In this document: piece after piece, positions 22,330 through 30,867 of the stretch
Position numbering within the stretch: position 1 is the first letter of the stretch
Layout of the letters: each line of letters starts with the position of its first letter
Source of the DNA: Melieria omissa
Taxonomy: Eukaryota > Arthropoda > Insecta > Diptera > Ulidiidae
Direction: 5' to 3'
DNA length: 64,000 bases
Assembly (NCBI GenBank): GCA_963971225.1
Contig: OZ020269.1
Coordinates: 18,536,921-18,600,920, forward strand
Notes under the pieces: generated by a model
Seen by the model: the letters and a program-made list of their open reading frames with translations, nothing else
Told to the model about the DNA's origin: nothing
The model's database searches: none
Made by a program: the position numbers and the translations under genes

Positions 22330-22747
22330 TTAGCCACAAATGACTGGCACCAGTAGCGGTTTTCTGCGTCTTCTGTTGCGTTGTTTCTTCGATTTGCCCA
22401 CTTCTGTGATCAAAGCACTTTGATCGGCACGTCGATGGCGCTTATTGCTTGTCAGAGCAGCTGGTGGCGCATAATCCTGCAATGGTTGCTGATAATAATT
22501 GGGCACAAAATTGTTGCCAATTAATGAGTCATAACCAATTGAGCTCAATGCTATAAAGTTGCCCAAGTCAGCGTCTCTCTGTGCCAAACTTAGACTCTTT
22601 GCTATATGCAAAAACAGCCAAATCACAACTAACCACTGTTGAAAATAAACATTTTTTGTATTACTCACTAATAGTAATGATTTTTATTTTATTATATCTT
22701 TTAATTTTATTTTCATTTGTAATAGTTTAGCTCACCAATATTTCCAT
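22330..22747 (-). CDS. Secreted small peptide precursor, family member 3 (divergent)
   Basis: Same architecture as its neighbours: exon 1 22736-22747 (codons MEIL, donor GTGAGC), exon 2 22330-22635 after TTTTCAACAG, phase 0, 105 residues. Residues 1-22 (MEILWLVVIWLFLHIAKSLS...) make a signal peptide. It has diverged. YYY is replaced by NYYQQ (50-54), and the protein becomes very basic, with KRHRR (69-73) and RNRRRRK (90-96). The C-terminus is PLLVPVICG, with the family's only C-terminal cysteine. The VP and final Gly are kept. Minus-strand CATTATAAGG at 22771-22780 is TATA-like but sits only about 30 bases from the ATG, which would give almost no leader, so the true promoter may lie farther upstream beyond the A/T tract. 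Confidence 0.7.
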
Positions 22748-22805
22748 CTTGCACAATCGCCAATCAGTCGCCTTATAATGCTTCTCGATGCACACAATTA
22801 ATGTG

Positions 22806-22935
22806 AATTTTTTCTTATTTTTGAATTTTTTTTTAATTTTATTTTTTTTTTTAATTTTTTTTTTTATTTTTTTTTATTTTATTTTTTTTTAATTTTTTTT
22901 TTAATATTTTTTTTTAAATATTTTTCTTTTTTATT
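22806..22935. repeat. T-rich low-complexity tract
   Basis: About 130 bases of almost pure T with single A's (A-rich on the strand of the peptide gene), just upstream of peptide gene 3. It could act as nucleosome-excluding promoter DNA or be simple slippage. Confidence 0.8.
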
Positions 22936-23345
22936 TATATTATTTTGCAATTTCAATTCGAAGCACCTAACTACTCCGCTGGCAATAACGTTCTGTTTCG
23001 TTTGGGCTCAAGATTTTCTACAAATGTTTCACACTGATGTGCAAAAATACTTGAAAGCTCGAACGTGCACCGCATCAAAAACCATAAAATTTGATTAAAA
23101 TCGTTAGTGTGCATATGTTTGTTTATTCGATTAAGTTTGCTGAGCTGGAAATTTTTCATATAGACACTATGCATGTGGACCAATAGAATCAGTTATAGAT
23201 TGTTTTTCTTAGTGATAGAACTTTCAATAGAAATAAACTATTGAATCAGTTGTCAGCTATAAATGTTGGAAAGCGATTTTACTGTTTTCAGTTTACCATT
23301 TCACAAATTTCGAAATATAACCGTATGAAACCCTTTGTGCGATTT
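22936..23345. other. No gene recognised
   Basis: Intergenic DNA between peptide gene 3 and MITE copy A2. No supportable coding sequence. Confidence 0.35.
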
Positions 23346-23349
23346 TTAA

Positions 23350-23725
23350 CCCTTTCGATTTTAAAGTTGCTGAGAGCAACTTCACCTATTATTTGTCATC
23401 TTATAACAAAAGCTACAATTGATTTCTGGGTTTAATTTAAGGAGGCACCAACAATTTAATATTTAATATTTACAAACATTTAATTGTTATACCCAAAATA
23501 ATTTCCAATAAATTGCAGCAATATCAGAGAAAGTTTGTGTTCTAATTGAAGTCTACGAATTGAGTGCGTTTGATCAAAACCATGTTTCTTTAATAATGGT
23601 TAAATAAAATGAAAAAGTTATAATTTTGTATTTTTCCATCAATGTTAAATAAATTTTCTGTAACTAAAAAATATTTTTACATAATTTTTTTAACCCATTT
23701 AAAGCTAAAATTGTTCATTGGAATT
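23350..23725. mobile_element. TTAA-flanked MITE, family A, copy 2 (truncated)
   Basis: Begins after TTAA (23346-23349) with CCCTTTCGATTTTAAAGTTG and follows copy 1 closely, for example GAGAGCAACTTCACCTAT and TTGTCATCTTATA. Similarity stops near 23725, where copy 1 still has about 140 bases to go, so the right end is lost. Confidence 0.6.
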
Positions 23726-23862
23726 TTGTAGAAATAAGAACTAAAGTTGTGGTTGGTTTTTAAGAGTAAATGTTTTCCTCTTTGCTACGCGGAAAAAATT
23801 GAAAGTAGAAAGTACTTTCTTCTTCTTCTTGACTGGCACGATTACGAGACTAAAGGCTTGAT

Positions 23863-24255
23863 TACACGTAACGAGTAGAGTGAGAAGACAGCAACTCGAA
23901 CGAGTACTCGTTTCGTCTAAACGGTAAGGCGAGTTCTTGATTGAGTCAGTGACAGATGAAAGTGGCGAGAGAGCCACTAGAATCACATTTTGTTTGCTAG
24001 GCCGAGCGACCACTACTTTACCGTTATATTTTTCTCTTTTCGCAGCGATTCGCGCAATCGCTCATCACATGCGGAATCGCTCGTGACATGCGGTATGCGT
24101 CACACACCACTTTTCGCTCGGTTGAGTTTAATTGCGCGAGTTGCTTAGTTCATTTTGTGCATTGTAAAACCGAACTGACTCGCCGCGTGTCGAAATACGT
24201 TTGAACAACTCGTCGCTTTTGCTCGCTATCCCAATTCTTTCGGCAATCAAGCCTT
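23863..24255. mobile_element. Possible MITE with short inverted ends
   Basis: Both ends read inward AAGGCTTGATT (11 bases, then T-A-C on the left and G-C-C on the right). The 393-base interior is less AT-rich than its surroundings, with repeats of GCTCGTGACATGCGG type. No clear target duplication, so this is tentative. Confidence 0.35.
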
Positions 24256-24482
24256 AAGCCCTAGCTACCCGAATGTTTTTTCAAGGTTGGAAGGGACCTA
24301 CAGTTTTATGCCGATTCCGAACGGCGAGTTAGAAGCTTTTTTCATAGGCAATTTTACTCTCAGAGGAAAAATTTTTGTTTTTCTTTTTTTTCGGTATTAG
24401 CAGCATCGGAGTCTTGAAACTGGGTTCGAACGTCGCATTTGACTCGCGGCCCAACGCACTAGCCAGCTGAGCTACGGCGGCT
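24256..24482 (-). mobile_element. tRNA-derived SINE
   Basis: On the minus strand the head contains an RNA polymerase III A box TAGCTCAGCTGG (24463-24474) and a B box-like CGTTCGAACCC (in 24421-24432) at tRNA spacing. The 3' half does not pair back to GCCGCCG, so this is not a working tRNA gene. A LINE-like body follows with GGCATAAAACTGTAGGTCCC, a phrase I associate with fly LINE/SINE tails. Confidence 0.65.
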
Positions 24483-24674
24483 GTCAAGTATTACAAGTAT
24501 TAGTAATAGATCCAAAGTACTATCACTGCCATTTTATAACATCTTTCACTTCATCTTTTCACTGTCAACAAACGACTAAGAAATTTTTAGTAAAAACTTC
24601 AGACCGAGACTATTCCTTTAACTTAAAAGATAGAGTACATTTCAAATATTTCTTCTTTATATTATGTCATGTTT

Positions 24675-25166
24675 CAAAAACCCATTTGGTGCTCCTGGAC
24701 CGGGTGCAAAACCGTGCGATTAAACTTATAGGGGACAGTAGGGCATCCAGCTCTATTGACTCCTTAGAACATCGTCGAAACGTGGCGTGTGTGGTGTGGT
24801 TTAACCGATACTTTTTCGGCAATTGCTCAGTGGAGATGAACAGTTTGATGCCATCACTCCGGGTATTCCCACGGGCAACCCGTTTGAACACTGGCGCTCA
24901 TACATTCCACGTTGAAACGATGTTCCAGCGCACTACGCACTACAGGGAAAGTTCGTTTCTGGCCCGTACAGCGCGACTGTGGAATAGTCTCCCTGCGGAT
25001 ATCTTCCCCAGCACTTATGATCTCGATGGGTTCAAGGCAAGAGTCCATAACCACTTCACTCTTAACCCTATCTCCTAACCTTTATATCCTTCCTGAACCA
25101 ACGGAATGCCTCGCATTAATAGGGGTCATCCCCTGCGCGTTTGTTCGAGTTTAAAAAAAAAAAAAA
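24675..25166 (+). pseudogene. 5'-truncated LINE (jockey/CR1-like) with poly-A tail
   Basis: An open frame (24686-25078) encodes the C-terminus of a non-LTR reverse transcriptase. VLLDRVQNRAIKLIGD comes first, then LEHRRNVACVVWFNRYFFGN, and finally SSFLARTARLWNSLPADIFP. These motifs are characteristic of the thumb and C-terminal region of jockey/CR1-clade proteins. About 70 bases after the stop comes a run of 14 A (25153-25166), the retroposition tail. The frame has no stops, so insertion is relatively recent, but the reverse-transcriptase core is absent and it cannot be active. Confidence 0.8.
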
Positions 25167-25228
25167 GTTTTGCTTTTAAATTCTTTGAATTCTATCCTTT
25201 TTTTAATATAGGAGGTTAATTCAAGCGC

Positions 25229-25579
25229 TCAGACAAGATTGTGTCTATAAATACTTGATGATGAAACTCCACGTGGGGAAATCACTCCACTCATTTGGGC
25301 AAAGTGAAGGATTTCAAACAATAACCTATGCTTATAATTTTCACCAAGAGTTTCCAACTGTTTAGGAATGCAAAGTCTGTGGTTAAAAAACGCTGAACAA
25401 ATAGTGGAAATGTGCACAGTTGTATTCTCTTCTTTTAGATAAAACGTACAGAGACTCTTAGCCAATAAACCAACCAGTGGCGCACTGAGGATTTCATTTG
25501 AGGAGCTTGGAAACAACTTTTTAGCCGAATACCATTTGAAACCATATTTTTTAATGACCAGTTTGAATGACTTAAACAA
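25229..25579 (-). pseudogene. Open fragment of unknown (transposon-like) protein
   Basis: A 116-codon frame reading KKYGFKWYSAKKLFPSSSNE, then LLAKSLCTFYLKEENTT and SGVISPRGVSSSSIYRHNLV. Composition looks like real protein, but I do not recognise it. No start context, promoter or neighbouring exon supports a live gene. A repeat on its right (CACCGTGCGACAAA at 25661) recurs at 58965, which suggests a transposable-element relic. Confidence 0.3.
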
Positions 25580-25654
25580 AATTCCTCAGTCACTCTGGTT
25601 AAGGGAAGAAAGCCATTATTTTAAATCAAGTGATATTCTTCTCAAAGCTGCAGA

Positions 25655-26060
25655 GAATTACACCGTGCGACAAAATTCAAACAAATTTCAAAACACACGA
25701 AAAATCGATAAACTTGCAAGACTAGGGACCAAATGTAGTATAACTGCGTTTTTAGTTTTTCTCTTTGAAGTCAGGAATTTTTTTAAATGGACTTTGAAAT
25801 TTCAATTACATGTTTATTTCAAAAAGTTTTTATTTTAAAAATAATTATTTTAAAAACTGAGCACATTATTGAATAACAATATGGGTATCAAATGAAAGAG
25901 AAAAATCCTTAGAACCTAAGAAAATTTCAGGTTTTGGTACAAAAGGACGAAGAAGTATTGAAAATGTCCTTTTAAAATTTTATCCTTGAATATCCTTGGA
26001 AATATCTAATAGTTATTTTTGAAAAAAATATATCTTAGGGACTAATGTGCACACTACCAC
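25655..26060. repeat. Dispersed repeat, copy 1
   Basis: Starts ATTACACCGTGCGACAAAAT and shares further blocks (ACCAAA-TAGTA-ACTGCGT, TTTTTAGTTTTTC, TGTCCTTTTAAAA) in the same order with 58960-59110. Ends unclear. Confidence 0.4.
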
Positions 26061-26677
26061 ATCCTCGAATTTCGTTCTTCTACCTTTATTAGTTTAAAAT
26101 ATAAAATTTATCGGGCTGCCGATAATATAAATCATCACACCTATCTAAATTTTGATTTTACTCGGAATAAAGCTGCAAGTGAAAATGTTTGTTTGGTGGC
26201 AGCAAAAGTACAATGAAGAAAAAATTATATATTTTTCTGACAGTTTTCGTAGATGGAGAAATTTGTGGCTCTTCCCAGTGAACTATTCAAACTTACCAAC
26301 CCCCCCATCCTTATCCTACTTGAGCCTTCTTTCTTATTGCCAGTTGAAAGCATCTAATTACTAATTTGTTATAATTTTCTGTCTACTCTGTCCAACTTAA
26401 CAGATTAATGAACCATTTTTTAAAACAAAAATAAAACTAAAACACACAACTTTTTAATTTTCAATATAACATTCAGTTTTATAGTATAAAAAATATGTTT
26501 TCCAATGCTTAATGCAATTAATTAAAAATTCAAACTTGAGCATGGCACAAGTTATGCAAACAAATCCTTTAAATATGTCTTTAAGTGTAGTATTAAAATC
26601 TGACCACAAAATCATAAATTCAGTCTTTATACTCCAACAATCACTGCCAACAACAACGCTCTGGTATAACTCAGTGC
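26061..26677. other. Downstream region of peptide gene 4
   Basis: No gene recognised. Likely includes the 3' untranslated region of the peptide gene ending at 26678 (minus). Confidence 0.35.
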
Positions 26678-27132
26678 CTAACCAAATAAATTCGGCACAA
26701 AGAGCTTCTTCTTCTTGGTGTGCGTGTGTTTGTACCTGACTAGAGGCGAAAATTGCACCGTGCCGGCCACGTTGTCCTTGCGACGTTGGGCCGACTGTTT
26801 GCCCCGCTGCACGGCGCTTATATAACCGTTGTCCACATAGTAATAGCCCGATGGCAGCGGTCTGCCAATCAACCTGTAATAGTCCTCGTCCAGATTGTCC
26901 AAAGCAGTGGCTGGCTTGGCCTGGCTGCTGCTGAATTGCATGGCAACGAAGGCCAGCAACAAAAAGCAAATGGGAAGATGCTGCAAGAGAAGGTGATGGA
27001 AGATATGGATTAACTTCAGAGGGCCTTAATTTTTTTGAAAGGACAAGATTCATTGGTATATTTGGCACTTTCTTTGACTTAAGTAAGTAAAGAGTTCTAG
27101 AATGTGTTTTTTTCACTTACCATTTCTCTCAT
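26678..27132 (-). CDS. Secreted small peptide precursor, family member 4
   Basis: Unrecognised family; function unknown. Exon 1 27121-27132 (codons MREM, donor GTAAGT), intron 26981-27120, exon 2 26678-26980 after TTCTCTTGCAG. Phase 0, 104 residues. Residues 1-25 (HLPICFLLLAFVAMQFSSS) form a signal peptide. YYY lies at 50-52 in GYYYVDNGYISAV, nearly the same block as member 1 at 15.5 kb (GYYYLEDGFITAV). A basic run KKKK (93-96) precedes LFVPNLFG at the C-terminus, identical to member 1. These two are the closest pair despite being the outermost genes of the array. A strong TATA box lies at 27315-27322. Cleavage after KKKK and use of the final Gly for amidation would release a seven-residue peptide; this is inference only. 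Confidence 0.8.
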
Positions 27133-27314
27133 ATTTTCTTATGTGCGCAGTCCTTTTAAATATTATCGCTTCGTAACATGTAATGTGTGGCGCCTTTGCG
27201 TTATCAAATAACCAATCAACTTGTACACAGTTCAATTAGCCTTTCCACTCTGTGTCGCTGTGAACGTTTCTAATGCCCGTTGAGTTCTGCTTGGCTGCGT
27301 TGCTCGATCACACA

Positions 27315-27322
27315 TTTTTATA
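27315..27322 (-). promoter_or_regulatory. TATA box of peptide gene 4
   Basis: Minus strand reads TCTATAAAAATGTG. About 185 bases upstream of the ATG, implying a leader of roughly 155 bases. A weaker TATTTAAAAGG at 27152-27162 is too close to the ATG to be preferred. Confidence 0.5.
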
Positions 27323-28255
27323 GATAACAAAATGTGTCACAAATTCTCGCTACGCTCCGCTTTCCACTTGAACACTCAACATTAGGTGAGATATTTATCA
27401 AACTTATATAACATTCTCATCGAGACAATCCGTCCAACTGGGCGCGACGTGCTGCTAAGTTGATCGAGCGTACGCTTGTTGTGTGTATTGGCGCGTTTAG
27501 CGCCTTCTTCCAACCACTTCATCCAACCTGCTGTGCCGCCCGCATAGTGGATCGCGCCTGACTCACACACGCCCCGCTGCAACTTTCAGTCCTCAATTTG
27601 TAGGGAGGCGTATGTGACTAAGCCGGCGTCTGGGTCGGACTCTAATTAAATGTTTTGCCGTTGCTTTTCGAAAACATTCAACTTTGTGTTGTGTTGTGTC
27701 TGTGTGTATTGTTTTTGTTTTTAATACTCGAGTTTTATTGAGTGCACGCCGCTTTTATAATTTGTTAGTGTCATTTGTTAAGTCAACAAAGCAATGCGGT
27801 GTGTTTTGTTTATTATTTTTTTTATTTTTATTTTTTCTTTTATTTTTCATTTATCTGAGTTGTTTTTAGTGGAAGATTTGCTGGGTGTTTTATGACTTAT
27901 TAGAGTCAATTAGAGTTAAGGGAAATTTTTAGGCGCACTGCTTCAGTAACCACTAATGACTCCGTTCAATTTTCGTTAATTAGTTGCAAGGAAATTTTAC
28001 ACAATTTAGCTACTTTCGAATTAATTTTATGTTAAATTTTTCAGTTAACAAATCATAAAAACAAAAAAGTAATGTTTAACCAAATATTTTATTGTTTTAT
28101 GTTTGATTGTGTTATTGTTTTTTGTTTTGAATGAAGAAAATTGTTGTTTACCGAAGAATGTTAGAAGACAAAGGTATATGAAATCTTACTCAGACGGTGT
28201 TCAAATGGTTTCCGGAATTGAAAAAAAGATAAAATTATTTTATTTTTATTTTTTT
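27323..28255. other. No gene recognised
   Basis: Upstream DNA of peptide gene 4 and AT-rich intergenic sequence. Confidence 0.35.
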
Positions 28256-28262
28256 TATTTAT

Positions 28263-28360
28263 TTAAAGTAATCCAGAAATTTAACAGATTACAACATTTC
28301 AGTGCATGTACATGTCACTGTAATCTGTACAAATTGTATTAAATTTCTGGATTACTTTAA
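28263..28360. mobile_element. 98-base fold-back element
   Basis: Perfect 22-base inverted ends (TTAAAGTAATCCAGAAATTT plus AA) at 28263-28284 and 28339-28360. Inside, CAGATTACA and its complement TGTAATCTG pair again around GTGCATGTACATGTCAC, so the whole element can fold into one hairpin. TTTATTTA and TAAATAAA flank it. Confidence 0.7.
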
Positions 28361-29950
28361 CTAAATAAATAAAAATTTAAAAAAAACTAATATTGAAAAC
28401 GCAAACATTTCTACATCCTAAAAAACATTTCTCAAAGAGTCGCCAATTAATGAGATAAGTTCCACTTTATTCATACCACAAGACGAAAACTATGCATAGT
28501 GAAAAACCACTATCAGTATTACCTAACCTCACACTTTGTTTTATATTAATATCTCTCACATATACGCATCCGCATTGTGTATTATTTTTAAACTCTAAAA
28601 ATTCATTTATTTTTCTTTTTTACCAAATAATCAATGATTCATCGCTTTGCAGTCGCGTTTCTAAGATTATCACCTAACTTAACAAATGATTTGCTGATGT
28701 ATCATCAATTTTCGATGTGAAGAAAACCCACTCGACCATTATACAACTTCATCAAACCGCCACAGTTAGGTGTGAATAAGCATTGTCAAATTCCAAAACG
28801 CTGCGAAAGTGTGCCGCTGCCGCATATTGAACCCCAAACGCCAGCATGACAAACCACAACAAACAGCCAAACAGTGTTAAACTGCGATGTGTTTTCATTG
28901 CAATTTCTGGCTTCATCCAGTTTTTTCTTTCACGGTGAATGAAAGTGTTAAATTAAACAACAGCAATGACCACAGTTTGTAGCAAACTTTTCTCTAAGTA
29001 AAAAAATTAATAAGTCAGAACAAACAAGTCTTTAGTCAAATACAGATAAAGCTTTCGCCAATTTTCACATTTACATCTTAAACATAAAAACAAACTTACA
29101 AACATTGGCCCGTGCGTTAAAAACTTCCATTACAATTTTTTTTTTTAATATTTACAAGAATTCTTCAAATAAAAATTACCATAATTGCTTCTTTCTTTGC
29201 TACAAGAGTTTCCAGTCATTCAAGCGCTTATTCCAGCATTTACTTTCGCACTTTGTCGCTGAATAATAAAACCTCAGTTGTTGATCCATATGCTGTGTAC
29301 ACTTTGAGCCCATAACTGATTTCTGTTTTGACCATTTTAATCGTGCGTGAAATTCGCAATTCGCAATGTTTTCTTTGCTTATTTTTTCTGCCATATTTAT
29401 TTGCTTATTGTGCGCACGCGCTGTGCGATAAGTAACAGCAAATGTTGAATATGCATGCAAAATATTCAGATTAGTATACGATATACAATTTCTCAACACT
29501 TTGAGGCGCTAATAGTACTTGCAAACAGCAATTACGCCCACAAACAACACAAGTTATACACTTATGATAGCCGCATAGCTAATGGGTATCGATATTTTGA
29601 TGCTGTGATGCTGTTACTTGTGCCACTTCACGACAGACCTAATGCGTGATCTATTGACGTACAGAATATAACTTCCGCATATACTGTTAGGCACGACATT
29701 CATGGCGGACATAACCTTGCCGGCATTTTTGTCCGACTAATGTCAATTACAAAAATCCACAACACCACAAAGTACAAATGCAGGAAAACAAAATTCATAA
29801 GCAGACGTTTACATGTGATCATAGTGTAACTAAGAAACAACTATAAATTACTCGGAAACAGCTATCAGCACGGGGCGTATACGCAACATTTGAATGTCAA
29901 CACTTTGGACTTGTTTTATACATCGAATGCTCATCCTTTGAGTAACATAT
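28361..29950. other. No gene recognised
   Basis: AT-rich DNA between the fold-back element and mRpL52. No supportable exon. Confidence 0.35.
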
Positions 29951-29953
29951 AAC

Positions 29954-29959
29954 TTTATT
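29954..29959 (-). terminator. Polyadenylation signal of mRpL52
   Basis: AATAAA on the minus strand about 75 bases after the mRpL52 stop codon. Confidence 0.5.
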
Positions 29960-30032
29960 AAGTTATTTTCACCACAAACATCAACAGTTTACATTTTCCA
30001 TGCCTCTTAAATGTTCAGCAAATGGATTCATT

Positions 30033-30544
30033 CTACGCATTCTTCTTGAGCAGCAAATGTCCTTTTGGTTTCAGTTTATCCTGCAGAATGCGCTGTCTTT
30101 CGGCTGCCGCTTCCGCCTGCATGCGCACGTGTCGCTTCTTAGCAAAATCCAGCTCACTGCTGAGCGCTACAATTTTTGCCGCAATCTGTTGTTGCTTTTC
30201 CAAGCGACGTTTTTGGTTCGACTAAGTTGGTTGGACAAGAAAGCAAATTAAAAACGTTTTATAAAAACTATACTCAATACTTACGCCCATTGGTGTAGGT
30301 CGCCCATCGAGAAATGTGTAATCGGGCAGATTGGTGAGTGGTCCAAATTCATTGGGATTCGCTGCCAGTCCCCTTTGTTCACGCCACTTCTGATCCAGAG
30401 CACGCACCGCAGTGCAGCTGACTTCCCGTACGCCTATGAATTAAATTGCTACGAATACAAAATTATTGCACTTTACAACACCTTATCATTCATACCCGTC
30501 GCTTTAGCAGCAATATTTTTAGTTACTTTTGTAATATTAAACAT
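30033..30544 (-). CDS. mRpL52: Mitochondrial large-ribosomal-subunit protein mL52
   Basis: Component of the mitochondrial 39S ribosomal subunit. Three minus-strand exons, 30496-30544, 30285-30433 and 30033-30221, give 128 residues with consistent phase. Family signature in exon 2: QRGLAANPNEFGPLTNLPDY followed by TFLDGRPTP, matching the vertebrate block GLAANPxGYGPLTELPDW. Exon 3 is a basic helical tail (SNQKRRLEKQQQIAAKIVAL) ending DKLKPKGHLLLKKNA. The first 25 residues (MFNITKVTKNIAAKATG...) are basic and free of acidic residues until Glu, as expected for a mitochondrial import sequence. The start ATG was chosen because it is the only Met in the short first exon. Lies head-to-head with mus81, ATGs 323 bases apart. 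Confidence 0.9.
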
Positions 30545-30867
30545 TTTGTGCTGCAAATTTGCAATGAATATTATAAAACTTTTATTTATGCGAGCATAAC
30601 CTGCAAGTGAAATGTCAACATCAGCTGTTTCATGCGAATTGATCCAAGTGGATGCTCAACTTGGCAGCACTTCAAATTAAACGTAAACAAACCGCCGGTG
30701 GACAGAGCAAAATAGACTCTGGAAATAAGCAAACAAATTTGTATAAAGTTTATCAATTAAATATTTAGCACATAAAAGTGACCTTAAAAGAAAAAGAAGA
30801 AGTAATCATAACTTTCATATTCTTTATACCTGCACTTTAAAAAGTTAATAATATCCCTCAAAGCTGC
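30545..30867. promoter_or_regulatory. Shared divergent promoter, mRpL52 / mus81
   Basis: 323 bases separate the two start codons. No TATA box is evident, typical of housekeeping promoters. Both genes must be driven from this interval. Confidence 0.5.

Noticed and set aside
24421..24482. A working tRNA gene
   Set aside because: A and B boxes are present, but the 5' GCCGCCG has no matching 3' acceptor strand and the anticodon arm is poor, so a SINE head fits better.
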